Assembly: GCF_002709775.1 (NCBI RefSeq)
Contig: NZ_PAQR01000003.1
Span: 88,617-128,589 of the forward strand
Origin: Thalassospira sp.
GTDB taxonomy: Bacteria; Pseudomonadota; Alphaproteobacteria; Rhodospirillales; Thalassospiraceae
DNA length: 39,973 bases
Direction: 5' to 3'
Position numbers and translations under genes: made by a program. The notes beneath the pieces are model-generated. The model was not told the origin of the DNA and did not search any database. It worked only from the letters and a program-made list of their open reading frames with translations. Shown here in pieces: positions 1-7,672 of the stretch; the first letter of the stretch is position 1, and every line of letters starts with the position of its first letter.

Positions 1-87
1 CCTGACTGCTACGGCCCTGTTTTGCCCGGCTTTGTCCAGTTTGCAGTGAATAAGGACAAGACTCGGCAAAAAAGGGGCAAATGCGTC

Positions 88-116
88 TTGTTCCATAAGT
101 GGTCGTAGACTAAGAT
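88..116 (+). promoter_or_regulatory. candidate sigma70 promoter of the OmpA-like lipoprotein gene
   Basis: A -35-like TTGTTC at 88-93 and a -10-like TAAGAT at 111-116 are separated by 17 bases. Transcription would start near 123 and leave a leader of about 90 bases before the ATG at 211. This is a pattern match only. The rest of 1-210 shows no gene. Confidence 0.3.
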
Positions 117-210
117 GCTTTCAATCCCGGGGGAGCAGGGGCTTGTTTCACCTAGATAAAAAGGCAAGCCCAGGGAGATTCGCATATTTCTACTTAGGTA
201 ATAGATCGAA

Positions 211-1332
211 ATGGCCGTTCGTAAAACCTACCTCGCCGTAATCGGCACCGCCCTGATGCTGGGGGGATGTTCTTTTTCTTCTGAGGCCCTTTGGCCGACA
301 CTTGCCGGAGAAGAGGAAACGACGCAGGAAAACGTCGTTGCTTCCCAACCGACCGGTGCGACTGCCACCACCAGCTATACCGCTGCTGCAAGCACGGAAC
401 CGCTGACCGGTGTGTCTCAGACCGGAACCTTTGTCGGTTCCAAAGTCGAGAACATGCAGCAGGAGCTTAACCGTCTTAAGGGCGCTCTGAACCAGCATAA
501 CAACGAATTGCAGCAGCTTCGTGCACAGACTGTCGCGCATTCGCAGGCCTATCATGGCACTGTGGCGGCGATCAGCGCACGTCTGCAGGTTGGCACGACC
601 CCGGGCAACCCGGTTCTGGTGCAGCAGTGGAACACCGCACAGGGTGAACTCGATCGTGTGAACGACGATATCGCCGCGCTGAACTCGCTGGCCAACAAGG
701 TTGCTGCCGACAGCACGCTGTCGACCTTCCTGCTTGAGTCGGTTCGTTCGGCCTATCAGGTTTCCGGTGCTGTTGACGAAGACCATCGTCAGCTGGCCCT
801 TCTCGAAGACGAAACCAACCGCACCACGGTGCTGATTGACCGTCTTCTGAACGAAATCAGTGAAAGCCTTGCCCGTCAGACGTCTTATGTCAGCACCGAG
901 CGCGCAAACCTTAATGCGCTGGCTCTGGCTGTCAAAAACGGCGAAATCTTCGGCGATTCCCTTTCCAAACGTGTTTTCCAGTCACAGGCTGCACCGGCAT
1001 CGTCCGGCCAGCGTATGGCTGCCGCACCGAGTGAGCGTCCGCTTGTCGTGATCCGTTTCGATACGGCCAGCGTCAAGTACGAGCAGGCGCTTTACAATGC
1101 GGTCAACCGTGTTCTGGAACGTCGCCCGCAGGCAAGCTTTGATGTGGTTGCGGTGACGCCGAATCGTGGTACCCCGGCGCAGGTTGCGCTGAACGCCAAC
1201 AAATCCAAGCGTAACGCGCAGGCAGTTCTTCGGTCCCTGACCGATATGGGCATGCCGAGCTCGCGCGTGCGTGCTTCCGATGCCACCAGCGCATCTGTTT
1301 CGGCCAACGAGGTGCACGTCTTCGTGCGCTAA
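211..1332 (+). CDS. OmpA-like outer-membrane lipoprotein
   Basis: The 373-residue product starts with a short basic segment and a hydrophobic stretch ending in a lipobox (LMLGGC, Cys20), so it is predicted to be lipidated after signal peptidase II cleavage. Residues about 75-110 are rich in Gln, Leu and Asn with heptad-like spacing (QQELNRLKGALNQHNNELQQLR), suggesting a coiled coil. The last 100 residues resemble a divergent OmpA-like peptidoglycan-binding fold: a VVIRFDTASVKYE strand, then an ANKSKRNAQAVLRSL helix, and a final VHVFVR strand. The usual Asp and Arg that bind diaminopimelate are not obvious, so peptidoglycan binding is uncertain. The ATG at 211 is followed directly by the signal peptide. 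A strong hairpin terminator follows, so it is probably monocistronic. The exact role is unknown. Confidence 0.8.
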   Translation: MAVRKTYLAVIGTALMLGGCSFSSEALWPTLAGEEETTQENVVASQPTGATATTSYTAAASTEPLTGVSQTGTFVGSKVENMQQELNRLKGALNQHNNELQQLRAQTVAHSQAYHGTVAAISARLQVGTTPGNPVLVQQWNTAQGELDRVNDDIAALNSLANKVAADSTLSTFLLESVRSAYQVSGAVDEDHRQLALLEDETNRTTVLIDRLLNEISESLARQTSYVSTERANLNALALAVKNGEIFGDSLSKRVFQSQAAPASSGQRMAAAPSERPLVVIRFDTASVKYEQALYNAVNRVLERRPQASFDVVAVTPNRGTPAQVALNANKSKRNAQAVLRSLTDMGMPSSRVRASDATSASVSANEVHVFVR

Positions 1333-1367
1333 GTCCTGCCGGACACCAACGGATTTTAAGAACGGCT

Positions 1368-1402
1368 AACGGGTGCTTCGGATTTCGAAGCGCCCGTTTT
1401 TT
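1368..1402 (+). terminator. Rho-independent terminator after the OmpA-like lipoprotein gene
   Basis: A 13-base stem (AACGGGTGCTTCG against CGAAGCGCCCGTT, one G-T wobble) closes a 5-base loop and runs into a T tract at 1397-1402. Confidence 0.85.
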
Positions 1403-1467
1403 ATTTCGGGCTTTGGTTCCCTCAGACTGACCGGTCAATACGGCCAGCCTGGCAACAGAAGTGTGAC

Positions 1468-1776
1468 ATGGGCGATCTCGTCAATCTGCGTCAGGCACGC
1501 AAACGAAAACAGCGCGATGAAAAGTCCCGCAAGGCCGACCAGAACCGGGCCTTGCACGGTCGCACGCGCGGTGAACGCCAGCTTTCCGATCACGAACGCA
1601 AGAATGCCGGCAAGCAGCTTGATGGCCACAAGCGTGTTGATGCAGCGGCGCCAAGCGCGGATGAAGCTGACGACGAAGTCGTATCAGTGGCGGGGAGCGA
1701 TGACGCCAAGTCGCCCGACAATGCCAAAAACAACGTGATTTCGATTTTTGCGCCGGACCGTCCGTCCGAGACCTGA
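1468..1776 (+). CDS. DUF4169 family protein
   Basis: This small, highly charged protein (102 residues) matches the DUF4169 pattern, a family of unknown function common in Alphaproteobacteria. It has MGDLVNLRQARKRKQRDEKS at the start, then ADQNRALHGRT, ER and a KQLDGHKR segment near residues 48-55. The C-terminal half is Asp/Ala-rich and looks disordered, ending in NNVISIFAPDRP. In related bacteria the gene often sits beside a ribbon-helix-helix protein gene, but none is visible here. The ATG at 1468 has a modest AGAAG upstream. The strong family pattern at the N terminus supports this frame over the antisense frames that overlap it. Confidence 0.8.
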   Translation: MGDLVNLRQARKRKQRDEKSRKADQNRALHGRTRGERQLSDHERKNAGKQLDGHKRVDAAAPSADEADDEVVSVAGSDDAKSPDNAKNNVISIFAPDRPSET

Positions 1777-2097
1777 GTTCCCAAATTATGTTGATTATGC
1801 TCCTGCTTTGCGGGGGCGCGCTTCCGTCGTGACGCGCTTTTGGAGCCCTTGCGTTCGCATCAGGGGTAGGCTTGGTTCTATGTGTTGGGATCAGGGGGTA
1901 AGGGTTCGCTGCCCATGTTTGCGGTCCAGTGACAATGGCTTGATGCCATCGTTGCGGGTCAAACGGGCAGGCTTTGGCCGTTGCACAAGCAGGCACGGCA
2001 ACACCGGAAAGGCCGGGTCTTCAAATCACAGCACCAAAACTCATCTTACGGTGCCGGTCGCATATCTTCTGCGTAAGGCCATTTGGCCGTGCGCGGA
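1777..2097. other. intergenic region without a supported gene
   Basis: This is the gap between the DUF4169 gene and the convergent winged-helix/Rmf gene. It holds a weak hairpin (GCGCG at 1816-1820 against CGCGC at 1833-1837, followed by TTTT) that could end the DUF4169 transcript, and a short inverted repeat CTTACG/CGTAAG (2045-2050, 2072-2077) near the stop of the minus-strand gene. Frames here have no recognisable protein pattern. Confidence 0.5.
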
Positions 2098-2637
2098 TCA
2101 GTTCAGAAGCGTTTCGGCTTCGCGTTTGGACTGATCAAGGGCCTCGTCCCAACCCATCAACCAGTCTTCATGGTCACGCGAGTCAGAGGGATAGGGGTTT
2201 TCCGTTAGGCGGTGGGCTTCGATACCGGCCGAGAAACCGGAACCATAGGCCGAGTTCGGCAGGTGGCGTTCCTGAACCACCGGGGCATGGGTTTCATAGA
2301 TGCTGTTGCGGAAAGCAGGCAGGGAGCACAGCACACCATCATCAATGCCAAGCGGGTAAGCAAGCATCATGGCGGTGCCAAGCGAGGTGATCGAAAGTTC
2401 GTCCCCGGCTGTCATGCGGATCAGGCCAGCCAACTCAAGATGGGCGATGGCGTTATCAATCCGGCGCTGCAGGTCAGGGCCATCTTCAACGGCAATCTGG
2501 TTGCCATAGTCATCAGTACAGAAAAGAGACAGGACACGGCGCAGCAACATGCTGCGATCAAGATTTGCTTCCGCACTGCGAAGCACGGTGAGCATCAAGG
2601 CGGGATCGCCAGGCGCGAAATCCATAGAACTGGACAT
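2098..2637 (-). CDS. winged-helix protein with C-terminal Rmf/CrpP-like domain
   Basis: The product has 179 residues in two parts. Residues about 8-95 look like a winged helix-turn-helix: helices around MLTVLRSAEANLDRSMLLRRVL and RIDNAIAHLELAGLI, then a wing-like DELSITSLGTAMM. Residues about 130-172 carry the pattern of the ribosome modulation factor / CrpP family: GFSAGIEAHR, then NPYPSD, then WLMGWDEA, where G, A, NPY, W and GW are the family's conserved positions. Rmf proteins act on ribosomes during growth arrest, and CrpP-like proteins have the same short fold. The combined protein could link regulation or nucleic-acid binding to ribosome hibernation, but that is inference. The ATG at 2637 has a good GGAGG eight bases upstream. 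The upstream region is AT-rich with several dyads. Confidence 0.75.
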   Translation of the reverse strand: MSSSMDFAPGDPALMLTVLRSAEANLDRSMLLRRVLSLFCTDDYGNQIAVEDGPDLQRRIDNAIAHLELAGLIRMTAGDELSITSLGTAMMLAYPLGIDDGVLCSLPAFRNSIYETHAPVVQERHLPNSAYGSGFSAGIEAHRLTENPYPSDSRDHEDWLMGWDEALDQSKREAETLLN

Positions 2638-2956
2638 TCATGGGCCTCCGTTCGGGTCTAAACGAATTCCCTCCCAAGTCGGCAGCGGTTTGATCTCTCT
2701 CGGCCTTGCACGAGGGGCAAAGCCCTGCTGCCTTTTTCTTATTATAGTTTGCAGATATGTTGCCAACTTGTGAAGACAAGATTTCGCTTATGCGGAATTT
2801 TTTGTTCTTCGCAGTGAACAAAAACACTTTTTTCGGCTAATAAACTGAAATCCCCCACAGATTGAGGGTGTTGCGTCGCAACAAAACTCAGCGAAAATTT
2901 TTCGTGATCGGGGGCGATTTCCGGTGGTGTGGGAAATTTGGACGGTTGTGCGACGT
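2638..2956. promoter_or_regulatory. AT-rich region with three dyads upstream of the winged-helix/Rmf gene
   Basis: This gap separates the DgcZ-like gene from the winged-helix/Rmf gene, both on the minus strand. It contains a perfect -10-like TATAAT on the minus strand (plus-strand ATTATA, 2741-2746) but no well-spaced -35. Three perfect dyads lie upstream of it: 2799-2807 with 2816-2824 (TTTTTGTTC/GAACAAAAA), 2869-2883 (TGTTGCG-T-CGCAACA) and 2892-2904 (CGAAAA-T-TTTTCG). They could be operators or hairpins at the end of the DgcZ-like transcript. No gene is seen. Confidence 0.4.
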
Positions 2957-3985
2957 TCAGGTCGCATCCTTGCCGGTTTTTGCCGCCGTGGCAGCTGCCT
3001 TGCCATCCGGATTGCGCCAGACGCGCACGCGGTTGCGCCCGCCTTCCTTGGCTGCATAAAGGGCCTTGTCGGCTTTTTCGATGATTTGCTCTGTCGTGCG
3101 GCTTTTGGTCATCGGAGCCGCCCCGATCGACGCCGTGACCGGCAGGATGGGGTCGTCGCTGACGGTCACCGGGGATGCCTCGATCACGCGGCGCAGGCGT
3201 TCAAGCACGCGCGCGCATTGTTTCATATCTGCATTGGGCAGGCAGATCAGGAATTCTTCGCCGCCATAACGATAGACTTTGTCAAAGGGGCGTACGTGCG
3301 ACTGCAGGATGCCTGCGACCGATTGCAGGACCATGTCGCCAGCCTGATGGCCGTAGGTGTCGTTAACCGACTTGAAGTGATCAAGATCGACCAGCGCGAT
3401 GGCGGTGGGCACTTCGGTACGGATCGCGCGTTCGCGTTCGGCATTGAGATCGCCCATCATGGTTTGCCGGTTATAGGTGCCGGTGAGCGGATCGACATCG
3501 GATCGCGCCGTGCGGAAGGCGCGTTCAAGACGCCGCAACTGGGCAAAGAACGATTCAGCGCGCAGCGCCATCATGTCAAATTCGGCCGAATCGACTTCGC
3601 CATCGACTTCACGTGCGGATAAAAGCCGCTTTGCCGAATCGTGAAGTTGCTGATGGGTTGTCGCCAGCGCATGCATGGCCGGCTGATCAATCAGCCGGTT
3701 ATGGCGATTAAGCGCGTACCAGGCCCCGAAATCGCAATCATGATCATCATCGTCCGCATCCGTATCGACTGGCGAATCCGGCAGGGCCAGTTTGCGATTC
3801 CAGCGCAGTAACAGGGCGATATGTTCGCCAAGTGCCTTTTCCAGTTCGGCAAGAATATCGCGTTCGGCATCGGCCATCCCGCCATCAGCCACGCTTTCGG
3901 GCATCTTGTGGCTTTTGGAGTTGCCTTTGGCAGAACCCGCTATGGGCGCTTGTTCTGCCTTGGCTGGCTGTGACTTGTCACTCAT
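2957..3985 (-). CDS. dgcZ: diguanylate cyclase with zinc-binding CZB domain (DgcZ-like)
   Basis: This predicted soluble enzyme (342 residues) would make cyclic di-GMP from two GTP. Residues about 45-125 fit the CZB zinc-binding domain, with His55, Cys84 (in CDFGAWY), His111 and His115. The Cys-His-His spacing of 27 and 4 is that of E. coli DgcZ, where zinc inhibits the enzyme. Residues about 163-325 are a GGDEF domain with an intact GGEEF at 241-245 and an inhibitory RxxD site (RPFD, 232-235) five residues before it, so it should be active and product-inhibited. The first 40 residues are Lys/Ala/Ser-rich and probably disordered. There is no membrane segment. The gene lies 21 bases downstream of lipB on the same strand, suggesting co-transcription. 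The symbol rests on architecture only. Confidence 0.88.
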   Translation of the reverse strand: MSDKSQPAKAEQAPIAGSAKGNSKSHKMPESVADGGMADAERDILAELEKALGEHIALLLRWNRKLALPDSPVDTDADDDDHDCDFGAWYALNRHNRLIDQPAMHALATTHQQLHDSAKRLLSAREVDGEVDSAEFDMMALRAESFFAQLRRLERAFRTARSDVDPLTGTYNRQTMMGDLNAERERAIRTEVPTAIALVDLDHFKSVNDTYGHQAGDMVLQSVAGILQSHVRPFDKVYRYGGEEFLICLPNADMKQCARVLERLRRVIEASPVTVSDDPILPVTASIGAAPMTKSRTTEQIIEKADKALYAAKEGGRNRVRVWRNPDGKAAATAAKTGKDAT

Positions 3986-4006
3986 GCGGAACGCCCGGGA
4001 CTGGTG

Positions 4007-4657
4007 TTACGGAAAGATTTCGCCAAAGGTCTGTTTTAACAGGCGATCCAGCTGGGCCATAGGAATATCGACGCCAAGATCGCGCAGGCTGGTGACACCA
4101 TGCTCAGAAATGCCACAGGGCACGATCCCACCAAAATGTGACAGGTCCGGGGCGACATTGATTGCAATGCCGTGGAAGGTCACCCAGCGACGCACACGCA
4201 CGCCAATGGCAGCGATCTTGTCTTCGCGCCCGTCATCGCGCACGACCCAGATGCCAACCCGGCCATCCCGGCGTTCGCCCTTGATGCCAAGAAGGGCCAG
4301 GGTGCGAATCACCCATTCTTCAAGGTTATGGACATAGGCACGCACGTCGCGACCGCGATTCTTGAGGTCGAGCATCAGATAAACAGTCCGCTGCCCCGGC
4401 CCGTGATAGGTATATTGCCCGCCACGGCCCGCGTCATAGACCGGGAAGCGATCCGGGTCGACAAGGTCTTCTGCATGCGCGCTGGTGCCCGCTGTGTAAA
4501 GCGGTGGATGTTCAAGAAACCAAACAAGTTCATGGGCTTCGCCGGCATGAATCGCTTCGGCGCGGGCTTCCATTTCAGCAAGGGCTTCGGGGTAGGAAAC
4601 CAACTCCGGGGTGGTGCGCCACTCGGGGTTTTGCGCGGTTGGGGCGTTGCTTTGCAT
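4007..4657 (-). CDS. lipB: octanoyltransferase LipB
   Basis: LipB moves octanoyl groups from acyl carrier protein to lipoyl domains, the first step of lipoic acid synthesis. The 216-residue product has the family features: an [12 protein letters not shown] segment, [11 protein letters not shown], the catalytic Lys in [17 protein letters not shown] (about residue 147) and the catalytic Cys in [15 protein letters not shown] (about residue 181). The frame extends to a TTG at 4669, but the ATG at 4657 has AGGA just upstream and is preferred, though the spacing is short. The length is normal for the family. It is followed by the DgcZ-like gene after 21 bases. No lipA is in the window. Confidence 0.95.
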   Translation of the reverse strand: MQSNAPTAQNPEWRTTPELVSYPEALAEMEARAEAIHAGEAHELVWFLEHPPLYTAGTSAHAEDLVDPDRFPVYDAGRGGQYTYHGPGQRTVYLMLDLKNRGRDVRAYVHNLEEWVIRTLALLGIKGERRDGRVGIWVVRDDGREDKIAAIGVRVRRWVTFHGIAINVAPDLSHFGGIVPCGISEHGVTSLRDLGVDIPMAQLDRLLKQTFGEIFP

Positions 4658-4774
4658 TTTTCCTGTCAAATAAGTGAAATGAGCCCTTGATCAGGGGATA
4701 CCAATTTGCTATCTCCCTTTCCGCACCAAGGCAAGCCCACTTAAATACCTCAAGGGCTTTGCTGCAAAACATAT

Positions 4775-4861
4775 GCGGTCGTGGCGGAATTGGTAGACGC
4801 GCAGCGTTGAGGTCGCTGTGGGCTAACCCCCGTGGAAGTTCGAGTCTTCTCGACCGCACCA
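4775..4861 (+). tRNA. tRNA-Leu (anticodon GAG)
   Basis: The acceptor arms GCGGTCG (4775-4781) and CGACCGC (4851-4857) pair fully and are followed by an encoded ACCA. The anticodon stem CAGCG/CGCTG (4802-4806, 4814-4818) encloses the loop TTGAGGT with anticodon GAG at 4809-4811. A long variable arm (GGGCTAACCCCC region) is typical of leucine tRNA, and the T arm carries GTTCGAGTC. The length is 87 bases with CCA. Confidence 0.96.
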
Positions 4862-4902
4862 TTATCTGGCCTCCCGGCCAATCGGGAAGGTCACGAAAAG
4901 AG

Positions 4903-4928
4903 CCCGCCAGAAATGGCGGGTTTTTTCG
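4903..4928 (+). terminator. terminator after tRNA-Leu
   Basis: CCCGCCA (4903-4909) pairs with TGGCGGG (4914-4920) around a GAAA loop, followed by six T residues. Confidence 0.9.
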
Positions 4929-5150
4929 TTTCTGGACCTTCCCCATATATCCCCTACAATGGTTTGCATCCGACACAGAATCGGTCGGCAGGTTGCATGA
5001 CGCGCTTGCGGCATAACCGGTTGATTTATTGTGCGGTGCCGCGTTGAAAATTACGCAATGCAGCCCATTGGCAGAGAATGACACTGAGTGCTTCAATCGC
5101 GGGCCAAACTCATTTAGTCTACCGGTCCCGCTAGAGTGAATTATCAGGAT

Positions 5151-5199
5151 TTAACCGATTAACGGTTAATTTATGTAAATACCTGAAATCAAAGGTATT
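5151..5199 (+). promoter_or_regulatory. two dyads in the maeB leader, the second covering the ribosome binding site
   Basis: The first dyad is TTAACCG (5151-5157) with CGGTTAA (5163-5169). The second is AATACCT (5178-5184) with AGGTATT (5193-5199), whose right arm includes the AAGG ribosome binding site and ends three bases before the ATG at 5203. In RNA the second hairpin would hide the ribosome binding site. This could be translational control, or the first dyad could be a repressor site. No terminator T tract follows either. Confidence 0.45.
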
Positions 5200-5202
5200 A
5201 TA

Positions 5203-7494
5203 ATGGCAAATAGAAATGACAAGCTGCGCGAAGCAGCTTTGGACTATCACCGGTATCCCACCCCGGGGAAATTGTCCGTAACGGCAACGACCACCCTTGC
5301 CAACCAGCGTGACCTTGCCTTGGCTTATTCGCCGGGCGTTGCGTTTGCGTGCGAGGAAATCGTCAAAAACCCCGATACTGCTGCCGATTACACCGCGCGT
5401 GGTAATCTGGTTGGCGTGATTTCCAACGGTACGGCGGTTCTGGGCCTTGGCCCGATTGGCCCGCTGGCGTCCAAGCCGGTGATGGAAGGCAAGGCGGTTC
5501 TGTTCAAGAAGTTCGCCAATATCGACGTGTTCGATCTGGAAGTGAACGAAACCGATCCGGAAAAATTCATCGATATCGTGGCTGCGCTGGAGCCGACTTT
5601 CGGGGGTGTTAACCTCGAAGACATTAAGGCGCCGGAATGCTTCATCATCGAGAAGGCATTGCGCGAACGCTGCAACATTCCGATTTTCCACGATGACCAG
5701 CATGGTACGGCGATCTGTGTGGCCGCTGCGGTCCTGAATGGTCTGCGCGTTACCGGCAAGGATATCAACAAGGTCCGCCTTGTGACGTCGGGTGCCGGTG
5801 CAGCCGCACTGGCATGTCTGAACCTTCTGGTTTCCATGGGTTTGCCTAAGCACAACATTACGGTCACTGACCGGTTTGGTGTGGTCTATAAGGGCCGGGC
5901 CGAGGAAATGGATCCGTGGAAGGCCGAATACGCGATTGAAACCAACGCACGTACACTCAGCGACGTGATCGAGGGTGCTGATATCTTCCTGGGTCTGTCG
6001 GCCCCGAACGTCATGGGCGAGGAAGAGCTTCGCAAGATGGGCGAAGGCCCGATCATTATGGCGCTGGCCAACCCGACCCCCGAAGTTTCCCCGGAACTGG
6101 TCAAGGAAATCCGCCCGGATGCCGTGATGGCGACCGGTCGTACGGATTACCCGAACCAGGTGAACAACGTTCTTTGTTTCCCGTTCCTGTTCCGTGGTGC
6201 GCTTGATGTCGGCGCGACCGAGATCAACGAGGAAATGAAAATCGCCGCGGTCGAGGCGATTGCCGACCTTGCCAAGGCAGAAGTTTCCGACGTGGTGGCA
6301 ACCGCCTATGGCGGGGAAGAGCTTAAATTCGGTCCGGAATATCTGATTCCCAAGCCGTTTGATCCGCGCCTGATGCTTGAAATCCCGCCGCGTGTTGCCA
6401 AGGCCGCGATGGATAGCGGTGTTGCCAAACGCCCGATTGAGGATTTTGACGAATACCGTCAGCAGCTGGAAGGCTTTGTCTTCCGCTCTGGCCTTGTCAT
6501 GAAGCCAGTCTTTGACGTGGCGCGGTCGCACAAGAAACGCGTGGTCTATCCCGAAGGCGAATCGCGTCGTGTTCTGCAGGCCTGTCAGGTGCTTGTCGAT
6601 GACGGCATTTGCCATCCGGTTCTGATTGGCCGTCGCGAGGTTATCCTTGAGCGGATTACCGAGCTTGGCCTGCGTCTTGTCCCGGATGAGCAGATCGAAA
6701 TTCACGATCCCGATGACAATCCGCATTTCGAACAGGATTGGCAGGATTTCCACAACATCATGGGCCGTCGCGGGATCAACCCGGAATATGCCCGTGCGAT
6801 TGTGCGTACCCGTCCGACCGTGATCGCGGCTCTTATGCTGCGTCGTGGAGAAGTCGACGCGATGTTGTGTGGCTGTCAGGGCGGTTTCCTGCGCCATCTG
6901 CGCTATGTCCGCAATCTTGTGGGCCTGCGCAAGGGTGTGACCGACTTCTCGACGGTCAACATGATGATCATGAAGCAGGGGACGTTCTTCCTGACCGATA
7001 CCTATGTGTCGGTCGACCCGACCCCAGAGCATGTCGCAGAAACCGCCATCATGGCGGCAGACGTGGTCAAGCGTTTCGGTATTACGCCAAAGGCCGCTTT
7101 GATTTCGCATTCCAACTTTGGCAGCCACGAAAACAAATCGGCCTGCAAGATGCGTGATGCGCTTCAGCTGATCAGAACGCAGGCCCCGGATCTTGAGATC
7201 GAAGGTGAAATGCATGCGGATGCAGCCATTTCGCAACCGATCCGTGACCGGATCTTCCCGCATTCGATGCTGAGCGGTTCGGCCAACCTTCTGGTCATGC
7301 CGACCCTTGATGCGGCCAACATCTCCTATAACATGGTCAAGATGTTGGGTGACGGGCTTCCGGTGGGGCCGATTCTGGTTGGTGCGGCCAAGTCTGCCCA
7401 CGTTGTCAGCCCGTCGATTACCGTGCGCGGTATTGTCAACATGACGGCGATTGCCGTCGTTGATGCCGTGACGCGCAATCAGGAAGGCCAGTAA
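5203..7494 (+). CDS. maeB: NADP-dependent malic enzyme with phosphotransacetylase-like domain
   Basis: This enzyme decarboxylates malate to pyruvate with reduction of NADP, supplying NADPH and linking the TCA cycle to gluconeogenesis. The 763 residues match the large bacterial MaeB type. The N-terminal malic domain (about 15-150) has LALAYSPGVA, GVISNGTAVLGLG and FHDDQHGTA. An NAD(P)-binding domain (about 160-410) has VTSGAGAAA. The C-terminal half (about 430-760) resembles phosphate acetyltransferase but in this family normally serves as an allosteric acetyl-CoA-sensing module. The ATG at 5203 is preceded by AAAGG seven bases upstream, inside a dyad. It ends at a 9-bp hairpin. A stop-free antisense frame of over 800 codons overlaps it and is considered a codon-bias artefact. 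Confidence 0.95.
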   Translation: MANRNDKLREAALDYHRYPTPGKLSVTATTTLANQRDLALAYSPGVAFACEEIVKNPDTAADYTARGNLVGVISNGTAVLGLGPIGPLASKPVMEGKAVLFKKFANIDVFDLEVNETDPEKFIDIVAALEPTFGGVNLEDIKAPECFIIEKALRERCNIPIFHDDQHGTAICVAAAVLNGLRVTGKDINKVRLVTSGAGAAALACLNLLVSMGLPKHNITVTDRFGVVYKGRAEEMDPWKAEYAIETNARTLSDVIEGADIFLGLSAPNVMGEEELRKMGEGPIIMALANPTPEVSPELVKEIRPDAVMATGRTDYPNQVNNVLCFPFLFRGALDVGATEINEEMKIAAVEAIADLAKAEVSDVVATAYGGEELKFGPEYLIPKPFDPRLMLEIPPRVAKAAMDSGVAKRPIEDFDEYRQQLEGFVFRSGLVMKPVFDVARSHKKRVVYPEGESRRVLQACQVLVDDGICHPVLIGRREVILERITELGLRLVPDEQIEIHDPDDNPHFEQDWQDFHNIMGRRGINPEYARAIVRTRPTVIAALMLRRGEVDAMLCGCQGGFLRHLRYVRNLVGLRKGVTDFSTVNMMIMKQGTFFLTDTYVSVDPTPEHVAETAIMAADVVKRFGITPKAALISHSNFGSHENKSACKMRDALQLIRTQAPDLEIEGEMHADAAISQPIRDRIFPHSMLSGSANLLVMPTLDAANISYNMVKMLGDGLPVGPILVGAAKSAHVVSPSITVRGIVNMTAIAVVDAVTRNQEGQ

Positions 7495-7503
7495 AACATA
7501 ACG

Positions 7504-7535
7504 CCATCCCTGTTCCATTTGTGGGGCAGGGATGG
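7504..7535 (+). terminator. hairpin after maeB, possible terminator
   Basis: CCATCCCTG (7504-7512) pairs perfectly with CAGGGATGG (7527-7535). No T tract follows, so intrinsic termination is uncertain. Confidence 0.5.
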
Positions 7536-7542
7536 TGATTTG

Positions 7543-7620
7543 CCGTCGGGCCCTTGACCGGGGCAATGGGATGGCGCAGAAACAGCCGTGTCGGGCATTG
7601 GAACCAAGGGCCCGGCACGG
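7543..7620 (+). promoter_or_regulatory. structured leader element upstream of mgtE
   Basis: CGGGCCCTTG (7547-7556) pairs perfectly with CAAGGGCCCG (7605-7614). The stem is extended by CCGT (7543-7546) with ACGG (7617-7620) past a two-base bulge. Inside, CAATG (7564-7568) can pair with CATTG (7596-7600), giving a nested fold. It ends 52 bases before the mgtE ATG. It could be a magnesium-responsive leader or a terminator-like fold of maeB; the known M-box was not recognised. Confidence 0.4.
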
Positions 7621-7672
7621 CGTTTGATATTTTGCAGGAAACAGCGGCAGCGCATTAAGTAGGGAGGGGCAG

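Noticed and set aside
1481..1996. Antisense frame of 171 codons over the DUF4169 gene
   Set aside because: Overlaps a protein with a clear DUF4169 pattern, and has an Arg/Pro/His/Thr-rich composition typical of a shadow frame.
4575..5096. Minus-strand frame across the tRNA-Leu gene
   Set aside because: It reads through a certain tRNA and its terminator and has no family pattern.
5131..7566. Stop-free antisense frame of 811 codons opposite maeB
   Set aside because: It has the skewed His/Arg/Asn composition of an antisense frame of a GC-rich gene, no family pattern, and the plus-strand malic enzyme is certain.
7495..7672. M-box riboswitch before mgtE
   Set aside because: The known M-box core was not recognised; only a generic nested stem could be supported.
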